NCBI GenBank assembly: GCA_963210315.1
Contig: OY723278.1
Span: 1,798,001 to 1,862,000 of the forward strand
Direction: 5' to 3'
Source: Rhynchopus euleeides
Lineage: Eukaryota; Euglenozoa; Diplonemea; Diplonemida; Diplonemidae
Length of the DNA: 64,000 nt
Shown: positions 37,601 through 46,861 of the stretch, in pieces
Layout: each line of letters opens with the position of its first letter
How positions within the stretch are numbered: the first letter of the stretch is position 1
Made by a program: the position numbers and the translations under genes
Notes under the pieces: model-generated
Told to the model about the DNA's origin: nothing
The model's input: only the letters and a program-made list of their open reading frames with translations
Databases searched by the model: none

Positions 37601-37999
37601 ATTGTCAACAACAGCTTCCGTGCGCACAACCAGGCGCTGCATGCCGTGCCGCCGACCCCCCTGTCGATAGCGGGGTCGGCGCTGGAGGTGCACCGCGTCA
37701 ACTCAATGGTGCCCCGGACGCCCATCACCACAACGCTGCTGGAAAAGCACGCCCCACTCACCCCCGCTGGAGATGACCTCCACCCGTTGCACAGGGAGGG
37801 AGGCGCCGGCAGTGCCAGCGGTGGTGGCAGCGGGCCACCCGCTCCCCTGTCTCTGGATTCGCGTGCGCCGGGGGGGAGTGGAGGTGGAGGTGGAGGGAAC
37901 CTGACGCGTGCTGCGCTTCTGCAGATGGGCGAGTCGGAGCTGAGTGGTCCGCAGCTGGAGACGTTTCGGGTTTCAAAGGGAGGCGGCGGAGAAGGGTAG
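31625..37999 (+). CDS. Large multi-span membrane protein with long disordered tail (2,124 aa)
   Basis: I do not recognise the family. ATG 31625 starts a clear signal peptide (MARQHAAAYLAAACLLALLEVAGG). A lumenal or extracellular region follows to about 335, then a membrane span (VLLVFTLMVAIPGVMWWVYF, ~338-360), a Pro/Ser/Gly-rich loop, and four more spans at about 528-550, 560-582, 610-632 and 647-672. From about 680 to the end the chain is a Pro/Ser/Gly/Ala-rich, probably cytosolic tail of 1,400 residues. Within it (about 1309-1515) a unit of roughly 25-35 residues repeats imperfectly, with RPASRDAAVSH and PVLRGVSEGHAVP as the conserved parts. A 14-residue Arg/Ser-rich strip lies near 1680. 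The exon is unbroken over 6.4 kb and codon use is GC-rich, as in its neighbours. Large surface receptor or scaffold are guesses only. The frame is open to 31574, but no ATG lies there. Confidence 0.75.
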   Translation: MARQHAAAYLAAACLLALLEVAGGADPPPSPLPAALSGATVRQVVGSALQITLPQAAAPLHNESQLGVSVALHPGTLAASGTLDGSRNLILWICLPYATAATLGAATSLNALRDLFSSHPSTSHTLVALQSTSWEADIGLGRWAAFPISLELPSGAAPGEAAAALASKTSVISLLLAASLQPGAGVPGTHTSPHWLFVKHPCVSEALPTPTLSRIHTRGSDVIRYAGGGDLKYYSNEVDITFTARAVDVRGIPSAGTPLRMNVALSETNAVPLSTVGSPGERLSLERANYARSDVLSLDAGVAISRTSYVHYHCGTEVYAESVENIAYYVMEERDVSLTVLLVFTLMVAIPGVMWWVYFWYATGMAQWKYRRMYRKAYEKSKQKKGRGHSPTTPPPPALPPPFPRSPAAGGRGGGPSSSCSSSVATGMAPPTEPFHSVTFKEGVSAAAPAEQRSHSSPPTAPQGGAPAVGEPVAAAAPASPRSPASRSFSAGGAGVVSVASVSPGRREGKGPRLLCRYNRVDRAAWGGIYLAVPVVVLLISLFILIDLVKIGQLDSNYTWFGIYLLPLAVLILAYPVHAVWLKPPLIFRPISVWSAGQAKLRNSHARRMRGIILIIVPCAFTSVCNTAYGVWGGGETNDTLERRTVLYLAQHVTTLALLCAAFPLLFTGFLSKRCYIPKESTFPSSVAPEQQHHHHHYPHSTSSCYTTPLGSRGVRSPTPPELLSPFSPGVMSQFTSLGSPGRLRSETNPPTQWTSEEGSGRLPQYSSVASAGWLAGKGRGAPNHHRAQHLGGSGKSPELPDNTTEGCGGRRFDLPSFSAVRGPSAGGGGSAKSPKYPNSLNSPRRPLPRWGSWGCNSSGGGSSPSSPSSPPLSPGVREPSAVGRAPSYEEVLASTSGEVLITPPRCDLAPLPMRTPVSDPFASPETATPTPTSAGGGVRGGRGGGRHPFELDPAEADFGRKSSRPSSSSRAARVLSALKPGGAKRRQKGGGSLYDNHDPFATPSPPPRQAVSVGRAPDADSLERGRGGGVPHQAPRWSLPQGREGSPDGGRGSTLYDLILAAAKGDLSDADMHRVSEAESYRPHMVGGIESDGDAALAEVEAVLLRQCAIADEIEILRALRACRTDPAVDARTKLFIEEQILDRWLHGFSATPQGRAPATPAAAAPTRGSPTTSLWRHGDLQQTPLFETPPELPLWAQPGAAGEHVPEDDRWDRRHVEEEEEEGYVPAQHLPVPPPPEAAAAAVAAAAAGPGVPQRGGRQTAAKAVVESLLAFNKSAQQGGAEVVGSPGVQQQQYHPADATLPQASEARPASRDAAVSHVPERPVLHGVSEGHAVPMEREPRPASRDAAVSHTPEVPVLRGVSEAHAVPIERRAAQEPRPASRDAAVSHVPEVPVLRGVSEGHAVPIEREPRPASRDASVSHTPEKPVLRGVLETHTVPLEPRPSLQGASSQVQPSRAAERPVLVGSSEAHVVPVGRKPSLRVATQVHHTPAEPRAELVGTAEAHSVPVSPRPLLSASSSTLAVPRAPEGPPPGQTRQHQHQQQEMAAALFPQSPPLPEAAVPAGWGALREPSPLTVSPPSAAASASPRLGAEGWREGGVEAGAQQQQHHHQQQPPPPHPISGSGRRNPKAARPPPSPTNLHRGRSETAAQPQPPQRSPTLAALAAPAPRSASSAGARTLGTRSRSSGRGRGIPLRGSSSHNSPSHRSVSPPDTPQSRGRAAPAVPPKPASPAPPPLTTKGSGKGKGAATPGATNAAALLRRLSERRKTNPHRVSANPAAAVLRAVGLDRGGSGGVAARPPAQQPSPRGVRPEPPPSPIRADPFGITVASIDVPTPNAMMSAPSVGPISPVTMGAPSSLPPALVIAERVDTTEEDASPNARSSLARTVHQDGPPGDVSSRSGSHHPQGIDTHNEGEGGDDVLDSTAGRKSARVAAYVLREETMSRYTPTSPQALNVLTQVSRSNSMSRELKRATSEAEHRRASEDGSSLQHIVNNSFRAHNQALHAVPPTPLSIAGSALEVHRVNSMVPRTPITTTLLEKHAPLTPAGDDLHPLHREGGAGSASGGGSGPPAPLSLDSRAPGGSGGGGGGNLTRAALLQMGESELSGPQLETFRVSKGGGGEG

Positions 38000-38128
38000 A
38001 GGTGTGGGTTGTACACACCCATCGCCCCTCTTGAGGATACAGGAAAGGCCAACACATCTCCTACGCGCGGTGGGGTGCGTCACATTGCTTTAGATATACC
38101 CCATCCCACCCCCACCCCCCCCCCCCTA

Positions 38129-39275
38129 GGGGGGGTCAAATGGGGGTGACAAACACGATTTTTCAAAAACCCGGCGCAGAGGCCCCAAAGCCCCCGTAAA
38201 CCCTCCAAACCCCCCCAGATCGGTCCGGAAACCCATCGAACCCCACTTTTCCACCATTCCGGGCACCTCAGGTGCCCGAATTGGGGTACCTAAATTTTGT
38301 GCCACCGTTTGGTACCGTACAGTGCCACTGTGTGGGAGGTTGGAAAAGAAAATGCCCCAACACACCACATCTGAGGGTTGCAATGCATGTTGCTTGCCAA
38401 CCACGTCATCCGGTGGGTGTCAGGCGCTATGTAGGTGGCATTAGCCAGGTCTTCGATGTGTTCTGGCTTGTATATATACCTCCCTGCCACCATGCACCGG
38501 GAGGCTGCCTGTAGGTACGGAACAGTCCAGATGGTCGTGTGATTCCTGTGCAGCAGTGCTCCACAACCGGGATGTGTTGACAACGACTGTTGCAACACGA
38601 GCTGTACATTCCGGGAACACATGAAGTGCGCTGTCGTGGTACCCATTGTGCCAGAATTGGTAGTTGCTGCGGTCTACTTTGCCTGGCCCAAGAGCACTGG
38701 TACTGAACGGTGCAATATGCGTGGCGAGGTGAATACAACGGAAGCGCGCAAAGTCAATACAGCTCTCGGATGGCGGGTGGTGGTGCCACTAGTGTGTGAC
38801 GTTCACTCGAGGATACAACGCATCACAATGAATCAGCAACCGTGGACCGAGTACAATACGCTCTCTGTGGCTGGTGTGGGGGACAAAGGCAGTGCCTGTG
38901 CCGCAGGCAGGGAGGTATATATACAAGCCAGAACACATCGAAGACCTGGCTAATGCCACCTACATAGCGCCTGACACCCACCGGATGACGTGGTTGGCAA
39001 GCAACATGCATTGCAACCCTCAGATGTGGTGTGTTGGGGCATTTTCTTTTCCAACCTCCCACACAGTGGCACTGTACGGTACCAAACGGTGGCACAAAAT
39101 TTAGGTACCCCAATTCGGGCACCTGAGGTGCCCGGAATGGTGGAAAAGTGGGGTTCGATGGGTTTCCGGACCGATCTGGGGGGGTTTGGAGGGTTTACGG
39201 GGGCTTTGGGGCCTCTGCGCCGGTTTTTTGAAAAATCGTGTTTGTCCACGTAAAAGGGTGGCATTTGACCCCCCC
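38129..39275. mobile_element. Tc1/mariner-like non-autonomous element, copy 1 (1,147 bp)
   Basis: Inverted repeats of about 360 bp (38129-38488) and 370 bp (38906-39275) flank a ~417-bp unique centre. The termini are GGGGGGGTCAAATG and its complement, and TA lies directly outside both ends (38127-38128, 39276-39277), the target duplication of the Tc1/mariner/IS630 group. No transposase. The left end is the short variant (TCAAATGGGGGTGACAAACA), the right end the long variant (with CCACCCTTTTACGTGG). It lies 130 bases after the membrane-protein stop. The copy at 59136-60282 has exactly the same length and differs by only a few bases internally. Confidence 0.85.
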
Positions 39276-39277
39276 TA

Positions 39278-41209
39278 CCCCCCCCCCCCCCCCCACCCCC
39301 ACCCCCCTCCCCAGAAAGGACTGCTAACTTATTTCTTCTGACAACACGCTCTCTTCTGAGGGTCTGAGGGTCACCCCCCGCCACGTCGCCTCTCTCTCCA
39401 TCCAACACACCCCACCCTCCCTTGCATAAAGAAGGCACCGGGGGGGGGGGGTAGAGGGGGATATGTCGTCTTTTTGTGCCTTACCTTTCTCGACTGATTC
39501 ACCCCTCTCCTCCCTATATCCTCCCCCCCCCCCCCCCCTTGGAGTTTCTTTGATACACACAGACACTGCCTCCCTCCTGGATTCTCCCCCTGTCTCCCCT
39601 GCTCTAAATCTTGTGGATCTACTGGTTCGACATATTAGAGAAGTGTCGGTGGGAGATTCGCTCTAAAGTGCACACAAGTGAGCTGCCTAACAGGATAGGC
39701 TGCAACCTGACACACTTTGGCAGAGTGACGGCCCCCGGTGTGTATGTAGAGTGGATGTGTCGTTCAGAGCAGGTGCTCAATGAAGACCTCTGCTGAGTGA
39801 GCAAATGGCAGTGCAGTTGGCAGCTCTGCTGAGCTGTGGGTGGCACTCTTCCAACAAGAAGGTCGCACAGAAAAGGGATCACGTGCATGCCAGATAGTCT
39901 ACATTATGCGATGTGGCAGTGATGAAGGCATTCCCCCCCCCCCCCCCCCCGATTTCAATACCCCCCATTCTTAACCACCCTAACCCTCTCCTCCTTGCTC
40001 TCTCCATCCGACCGATATCTCACGGAGGCGGGCTCTGCCCAATTCTTTCAAAATATGATTATGCGGTCTGGCTGAAAATACACTTCTTTCGTTCCCAAAA
40101 AAAGCGTTTTTTTCGGGGTCAGCCAGACCGTTATGGGGGGTGAAAATCTCCCAAGCAGACCGCCACTGGCGCCTGAACTCCCATCCCTCCCGCAATGACA
40201 GGGTTCAAAAACCCCTAGGGGAGAGGCACGATCTGTATTTTTCTTTTCTCCAGTTTGCTGCCCCTAAATCCTGCTGGTCTCGAATACGATTGTTTTCTTT
40301 TAAGGTAAACTGCGAAGTGGCGGATCGGTGTATCACAAACTGCAGTCGTCTGTATTGCGTTGGACTGGTTGTCTCGACAAGAGAGTCCAAAAACATGCAG
40401 GGGGGGCTGATAAGTTGAATCGCGGTTGCGGGAACCTGTCTTGAGTGAGTAGAAACGTGAGCCGGCAGAACCTGAAGTGACACTTTCCTGTTCCGCCGAG
40501 CGGGTCGCTTCGGAGCTGGAGCTCGTTGAATCTGTATTTCCAACAAAAAGAAATGAAAGCCGCTTGTGGTGTGGGGAAGAGTGCTGGCCGTGATGTATCC
40601 TGATTTTTTCCCCCAAGAGCGCTCATAAAGCCACAGAACAAAACGGCATACAGGCCTGAAAAAAATAACTGCCCTGGTAGTGCGAACGAACCATATTCTT
40701 GTTTCAGTCTTTTTTCTCGCCAAGTCTAGAGCCAAAAGCGGCAGTTGCAGTATTGGACCGGGGGTTGGGGAGGGGGGGGGGGTATTCTTAGGGGAAAAGG
40801 GGGAAAAGGGCACCAGCGAGTCAACCCTGCCGATGTTGACAACCCCCAGCTGACGTGCAAGACGCTGCAACCACATCCCCCCCCAGGCCCTGGGGTAAGG
40901 ATTTTTGGTAGTTCACGGATTTCCTCCGGGGGGGGGTGGGGGGGGGCTCCCCGCGGGCTGAGGTCAGGCTGGCGACCCAGGTTTTCAGGGTGACACCAGG
41001 ATTTCCTCGAAATTTTGGGTGACCCCCACCCCCTGGTCGCAGGCCTGTCGCTAACTTTTCGATTATGGAGATTTGGTGGGTTGACGCTCCTGTTTTGGGG
41101 GGGGATCAGGGGGAAACACTAGGGGTCAATTTTTCTCGCGCGCGCTTCGCGCGCGCTCGTGTTGTTGCCTAATTTTCCCGTCGGTGGACCGCTAGGTGGG
41201 CACGGTGTG
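39278..41209. other. Spacer with C runs, no supported gene
   Basis: Poly-C tracts near 39278-39310, 39521-39538 and 39933-39950. A CGAGATATCGG-like and GGTTTTT-rich stretch near 40000-40140 includes GTCTGGCTGA and its complement TCAGCCAGAC (40066 and 40119), a short inverted repeat. A 223-codon reverse ORF (40205-40876) has no family resemblance. A GC palindrome (8-bp stem, TTC loop) lies at 41138-41156. Confidence 0.4.
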
Positions 41210-41580
41210 AGGCGCTGGGTTCCTTCCGTGGTTCCTCTCCCGCTCGCGCCATCCTCGGGTGCCGGAAGAAACCCAAAAAATGGCTTTCGGGACCATGATT
41301 TACCCCCTGATATTATGCCACGGCCGTTGAAGCGCAAGGACTTGGTTACTAGACGGGCACGCGAGATGGGGGGTCTGGGGGTCGGAGCCCCCCAGCCGCC
41401 GGAGGCCACGGTAGTGAACATCTGTTCATTGTGGGCGTACAGATTCTGTGTGAGTTGGCTGCGTCCTCCTGAGGCTACTGGAGCTGTTGGATTCCTGACC
41501 TGTGTGCACACGCTATACAGGGGGGTCTGGGGGGCGGAGCCCCCCAGCCGCCGGAGGCCACGGTAGTGAGCATCTGTTCC
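41210..41580 (+). repeat. Dispersed repeat family B, two-module copy
   Basis: Modules at 41368-41428 and 41519-41580 match those at 2248 and 2429, and the linker GTACAGATTCTGTGTGAGTT plus GGCTGCGTCCTCCTGAGGCT is shared. Upstream similarity (CCTCGGGTGCCGGAAG, AAAAAATGGCTTTCGGGACC) extends the repeat to at least 41210. The first module here has a base change in the hairpin loop (GTCGGAG). Confidence 0.7.
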
Positions 41581-41598
41581 TGCAAAACCATACTCTCT

Positions 41599-41815
41599 TC
41601 GACGTCGACCCAGTGAAAGTGGGTTGACGCTTGGTCGACGCTTGGTGAGCGTCGACCCAGTGGAACCGGGTCAACGCTAGGTTAGCGTCGACCCGGAATG
41701 GGTTGACGCTTGGTCCAGGCTTGAATGGCAACCCAGTTCCACTGGGTCGACGCTGGGTCGACGCTTTTTTATGGGGGGGGAAACCCAAAATCACTGGGTC
41801 GACGGTCGACGCTTA
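41599..41815. repeat. Cluster of GTCGACCCAGT / GGGTTGACGCT repeats
   Basis: About ten copies of GTCGAC(CC) or its complement GGGTCGACGCTTGG occur in both orientations within 220 bases, so the stretch can fold on itself in several ways. It directly follows the family-B copy. No coding signal. Confidence 0.6.
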
Positions 41816-41982
41816 GCGACATGCCTGCCCTGGTCGGGCACCCTACCAGGGGGGGGGGGTCACGAGGGGGGGTATGGGGGGGGGTACCCCCCCTACCCGA
41901 CCCCCCTCCCGACTCGGGATGGGGGGGGGTCAGGAGGTGGTACTTTCACCCAATTGATGTTCCCCAGTAATAGGTGTAAATG

Positions 41983-42228
41983 GGCACCCCATGGCCAAAA
42001 TGACCCCATCGCGATCCGCACAGATTCCAAACGTTCAAAAGAACGGGTTTTTGGAAAATCCGAGGGGGGGGTCCCGCTGGGTGGGTAGGTGGGGTGTAGT
42101 GGACTGGCTGCCTCCCAGCCACCTTCTCCCACAACCAGTCCCTGAACCAGACCCGTGTTTCATGGGTGATACTTGGCTCACACACCATCAAAGTGACCCC
42201 ACTGTGATCTGCACAAATTCCAAAGGGG
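41983..42228 (+). repeat. Dispersed repeat family A, copies 2 and 3
   Basis: 41983-42105 carries TGACCCCATCGCGATCCGCA, TTCCAAACGTTCAAAAGAAC and GTCCCGCTGGGTGGGTAGGT in that order. A second, shorter copy (GTGACCCCACTGTGATCTGC) lies at 42190-42228. The 49011-49085 stretch shares the middle and last blocks. Confidence 0.65.
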
Positions 42229-42229
42229 T

Positions 42230-42725
42230 AATTACGATAATGCCACTTTTTTCTGGGGGTTTTTACGATAATACCACTTTTCAAAAAGTGGTATTATCGT
42301 AAGAAAAAAGTGGTATTATCGTAAGAAAAAAGTGGTAAAATCGTAAACCAAAAAAGTGGTACTGAAAAAGTGGTATTATCGTAAATGCCACCTAAACTAT
42401 CCAGTACACAGGCCGCCCACCCAGGGGGGCCTTGGCCTGGCCCTCAGGCACAGGCCAAAAAAGTGGTACTGAAAAAGTGGTATTATCGTAAGAAAAAAGT
42501 GGTACTGAAAAAGTGGCATTATCGTAAATGCCACCTAAACTATCCAGTCCACACAGGCCCCCCCCCCAGCCGGAGGCCAGGGGGTCCACAGGGACCCCCC
42601 CAAGCCAGGGCTCAGGGGGGGTCAGGGCCTTGGCCAGGCCACAGGGGCACAGGCCAAAAAAGTGGTACTGAAAAAGTGGTATTATCGTAAATGCCACTTA
42701 AACTATCCAGTACACACAGGCCCTC
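42230..42725 (+). repeat. Tandem repeat built on AAAGTGGTATTATCGTAA
   Basis: AAAGTGG(T/C)A(T/A)TATCGTAA recurs about seven times, plus one inverted copy (TACGATAATACCACTTTT, 42261-42284) that forms a hairpin with its neighbour. Three larger units (from about 42349, 42458 and 42654) each add ATGCCACCTAAACTATCCAG and a GGCC-rich spacer. No coding signal. Confidence 0.75.
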
Positions 42726-43373
42726 CCCCAGCTGGGGGCTAAAGGGCCTAAAGGGTCCTTGGGCTGACCCCCCCCGGGGGGGGGTTTGCGATCGCAGGCA
42801 ACCTGGTGCCGGAACCTGTCATAGACTCATGCTATTCGAGGGACCGGCGACTTGGCTCCGTGGTCAAATTTGTTTGAAAAGGCCTTGACCAAAGGCAAAT
42901 GAAAGTTTTGCCCCCCCCCCCAAGGATCGCACCACTTCATCTCAGGACTTCCCACCCACACTCCCACACGTGATTCGCCCCCGCAGAACCAGACTACTGT
43001 TTCAGAACTGTACACCCCTCTTCACACGTCCACTGGCTCCCCCGCTGAATGCGACGAACAGTGCGACATACCAAACCTCCCCTTAGGGGGTCTTCGCTGG
43101 TCGACAAACTTCGACAAACTTCGTCGTTCGTCACATAATTAGGAAAACGGCTGTTTCAGGGGGTTTTTCACCGAAGACGGCAGTGTTCTGACGACGACGA
43201 CAGGGGTCTTCGACAAAAACTTCGTCAGCGAAGACCCCCCCCCAAAAATGAATTAAAAACCGGTTTTTCGGGGATTCTCGCTGTTCGTCACCTGTCGTCA
43301 AATTTCGACAAAATTCGACAATTTTCACCTAAACCGACGGAAAATGCACCAAAATGCACCACCCACAGCCTGG

Positions 43374-45090
43374 GTCGGCCCAGGGTCTGGACACCACTCC
43401 TGGACCCGGCCCAGTACGGGCGAGATCGGCCCATAGCCGGCCCAGTACGGGCGAGATCGGCCCATAGCCGTCCCAGCACTGCCGAGATCGGCCCATAGCC
43501 GGCCCAGTACGGGCGAGATCGGCCCATAGCCGGCCCAGCACTGCCGAGATCGGCCCATGTCCGGCCCAGTACGGGCGAGATCGGCCCATAGCCGGCCCAG
43601 CACTGCCGAGATCGGCCCATAGCCGGCCCAGTACGGGCGAGATCGGCCCATGTCCGGCCCAGTACGGCCGAGATCGGCCCGTAGCCGGCCCAGCACTGCC
43701 GAGATCGGCCCATAGCCGGCCCAGTACGGGCGAGATCGGCCCATAGCCGGCCCAGCACTGCCGAGATCGGCCCATGTCCGGCCCAGTACGGGCGAGATCG
43801 GCCCATAGCCGGCCCAGCACTGCCGAGATCGGCCCATAGCCGGCCCAGTACGGGCGAGATCGGCCCATGTCCGGCCCAGTACGGCCGAGATCGGCCCGTA
43901 GCCGGCCCAGCACTGCCGAGATCGGCCCATAGCCGGCCCAGTACGGGCGAGATCGGCCCATAGCCGGCCCAGCACTGCCGAGATCGGCCCATAGCCGGCC
44001 CAGTACGGCCGAGATCGGCCCGTAGCCGGCCCAGCACTGCCGAGATCGGCCCATAGCCGGCCCAGTACGGGCGAGATCGGCCCATAGCCGTCCCAGCACT
44101 GCCGAGATCGGCCCATAGCCGGCCCAGTACGGGCGAGATCGGCCCATAGCCGGCCCAGCACTGCCGAGATCGGCCCATAGCCGGCCCAGTACGGGCGAGA
44201 TCGGCCCATGTCCGGCCCAGTACGGCCGAGATCGGCCCATAGCCGGCCCAGCACTGCCGAGATCGGCCCATAGCCGGCCCAGTACGGGCGAGATCGGCCC
44301 ATAGCCGGCCCAGCACTGCCGAGATCGGCCCATAGCCGGCCCAGTACGGGCGAGATCGGCCCATAGCCGGCCCAGCACTGCCGAGATCGGCCCATGTCCG
44401 GCCCAGTACGGGCGAGATCGGCCCATAGCCGGCCCAGTACGGGCGAGATCGGCCCATAGCCGTCCCAGCACTGCCGAGATCGGCCCATAGCCGGCCCAGT
44501 ACGGGCGAGATCGGCCCATAGCCGGCCCAGCACTGCCGAGATCGGCCCATGTCCGGCCCAGCACTGCCGAGATCGGCCCATAGCCGGCCCAGTACGGGCG
44601 AGATCGGCCCATGTCCGGCCCAGTACGGCCGAGATCGGCCCGTAGCCGGCCCAGCACTGCCGAGATCGGCCCATAGCCGGCCCAGTACGGGCGAGATCGG
44701 CCCATAGCCGTCCCAGCACTGCCGAGATCGGCCCATGTCCGGCCCAGTACGGGCGAGATCGGCCCATAGCCGGCCCAGCACTGCCGAGATCGGCCCATAG
44801 CCGGCCCAGTACTGCCGAGATCGGCCCATGTCCGGCCCAGTACGTGCGAGATCGGCCCGTAGCCGGCCCAGCACTGCCGAGATCGGCCCATGTCCGGCCC
44901 AGTACGTGCGAGATCGGCCCATAACCGGCCCAGTACGGGCGAGATCGGCCCATAGCCGGCCCAGCACTGCCGAGATCGGCCCATAGCCGGCCCAGTACGT
45001 GCGAGATCGGCCCATAGCCGGCCCAGTACTGCCGAGATCGGCCCATGTCCGGCCCAGTACGGGCGAGATCGGCCCATAGCCGGCCTAGTC
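43374..45090. repeat. 31-bp minisatellite array 1 (~55 units)
   Basis: The unit is TCGGCCCATAGCCGGCCCAG plus TACGGGCGAGA, 31 bp. Position-specific variants mix freely: TACGGGC, GCACTGC, TACGGCC or TACGTGC, and CATAGC, CATGTC or CGTAGC. The first unit (43374-43404: TCGGCCCAGGGTCTGGACAC, then CACTCCTGG) is of the array-2 type. Since 31 is not a multiple of 3 and the unit lacks stops, all three reverse frames stay open over about 570 codons; these are not genes. Confidence 0.95.
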
Positions 45091-45094
45091 GTAG

Positions 45095-45282
45095 GATGCT
45101 GAACGAAGACAGCCAGCAGGCGCTGCTCTTCGATGACTACTCCACAGAGACGAAGATCACGACACTCGTGGTCACAGACGTGCAGCCCTCGACCCTCTGC
45201 TTGGAGAAGTCTTTCGAGGGAATGCGGAAGGCGCTAGAAATCCACAACCATGTGATCCGGAAGTGCATTGCGGGCATGGCGG
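45095..45282 (+). CDS. Exon-like island between minisatellite arrays (unknown protein)
   Basis: After GTCGTAG (AG 45093-45094) an ATG at 45096 opens about 62 codons with strong G/C-ending codon bias like the true genes: MLNEDSQQALLFDDYSTETK, then TLVVTDVQPSTLCLEKSFEG and a helix-like stretch ending in CIAGMA. It runs to a GTATGA string at 45283, close to the GTATGY donor used elsewhere. Beyond that the frame enters array 2. I recognise no family. It could be one exon of a gene whose introns are filled by the arrays, or a gene remnant broken by array growth. Partner exons were not found. Confidence 0.35.
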
Positions 45283-45302
45283 GTATGAGGCAGGACATCG
45301 TC

Positions 45303-46171
45303 AGTGTCTGGACAGCACTCCTGGGCTCGGCCCAGGGACTGGACATCACTCCCTGGCTCGGCCCAGTGTCTGGACACCACTCCCTGGCTCGGCCCAGGGA
45401 CTGGACAGCACTCCTGAGCTCGGCCCAGTGTCTGGACAGCACTCCTGGGCTCGGCCCAGGGTCTGGACACCACTCCCTGGCTCGGCCCAGGGTCTGGACA
45501 TCACGCCCTGGCTCGGCCCAGTGTGGACAGCACTCCTGGGCTCGGCCCAGGGTCTGGACATCACTCCTGGGCTCGGCCCAGTGTCTGGACACCACTCCCT
45601 GGCTCGGCCCAGTGTCTGGACATCACTCCTGGGCTCGGCCCAGTGTCTGGACACCACTCCCTGGCTCGGCCCAGTGTCTGGACATCACTCCTGGGCTCGG
45701 CCCAGTGTCTGGACACCACTCCCTGGCTCGGCCCAGGGTCTGGACATCACTCCTGGGCTCGGCCCAGTGTCTGGACACCACTCCCTGGCTCGGCCCAGGG
45801 TCTGGACATCACTCCTGGGCTCGGCCCAGTGTCTGGACAGCACTCCTGGGCTCGGCCCAGGGTCTGGACACCACTCCCTGGCTCGGCCCAGGGTCTGGAC
45901 ATCACTCCTGGGCTCGGCCCAGTGTCTGGACACCACTCCCTGGCTCGGCCCAGGGTCTGGACATCACTCCTGGGCTCGGCCCAGTGTCTGGACAGCACTC
46001 CTGGGCTCGGCCCAGGGTCTGGACACCACTCCCTGGCTCGGCCCAGGGTCTGGACATCACTCCTGGGCTCGGCCCAGTGTCTGGACAGCACTCCTGGGCT
46101 CGGCCCAGTGTCTGGACACGACTCGTCGGCTCGGCCCAGTGGGTCGAGCCCAGGAGTGATGTCCAGACACT
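45303..46171. repeat. 31-bp minisatellite array 2 (~27 units)
   Basis: The unit is CTCGGCCCAGTGTCTGGACA plus TCACTCCTGGG, 31 bp, alternating with variants ACCACTCCCTGG and GCACTCCTGGG. The array ends with an inverted unit (46146-46171) followed by the palindrome GTCCAGACACTGTCTGGAC. It shares the TCGGCCCA core with arrays 1 and 3. Confidence 0.93.
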
Positions 46172-46861
46172 GTCTGGACGGGAAGCTCCCCGCAGTGAGT
46201 GGTCGGGGGCCGTGGCCACGACCTCGGGGTGATGTCCAGCCGAGCAGAACGTGGCACCCGGAGTACCGAGTGTTTGCTCCACTCAGAGGGGGTTCGATGC
46301 AGGACCCCTTCCCAGTCATGATCTCCTCAGTGCCTCCATCGATCCCCTCCGTCAGGGATCTTGCTGTGTGTAACATTAGCACAAGACCTAAACCCGCATC
46401 GCGTACCCATCCTTCGAAACCGTGCGATGTGCAATGTTGTGTTCATGTAGCTAGCTCGGAGAGTGTCTTAGCGAGCCCGCAAGGCTAGCTATATTTGCAC
46501 CGTCCAACCAAATCTTGCTCAGCTTCGACTTGGCGCCGAGAGAGTTACGAGCGCTGCCCATAGAATCAGGTGTGCCGGGCGTGTGTGTCTTTATCAACAC
46601 ACGCAGACTCCTGCATACAGTAGACGGCCTACAGGCGAGGCGGAGTGTGACCTACTGTTGGGGGTGGTGAACTGGTCTGCGACGTCATCCTGCTGGTGTG
46701 CGACGTCTCCACCTCCTGCGGCACAGGGGGCCTTGTGATCTGGAGCGCTGGGGCAGCGCGGTGCAATGTCGGAGTGCGGACGGGCCAAGTCCCCCTGCTC
46801 CTGTGCATGCAGCGCAGATTTCTTGTTGCTGCGGTCCAGACAGCGGGCCGAGACCGGATGT
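46172..46861. other. Unique sequence between arrays 2 and 3
   Basis: No supported gene. A degenerate inverted array-2 fragment (CGGGGTGATGTCCAGCCGAG) lies near 46225-46245. GCTAGCT repeats with short inverted copies occur around 46448-46495. Open stretches such as the one beginning ATGCAGGACCCCTTCCCAGT (46298) have no support beyond being open. Confidence 0.4.

Noticed and set aside
40205..40876. 223-codon reverse ORF
   Set aside because: No family resemblance, no G/C-ending codon bias, opposite strand to all genes.
43288..45077. Three overlapping reverse-strand ORFs of 573-582 codons
   Set aside because: They are translations of the same 31-bp minisatellite in three frames; the unit has no stop in these frames, so openness carries no coding evidence.
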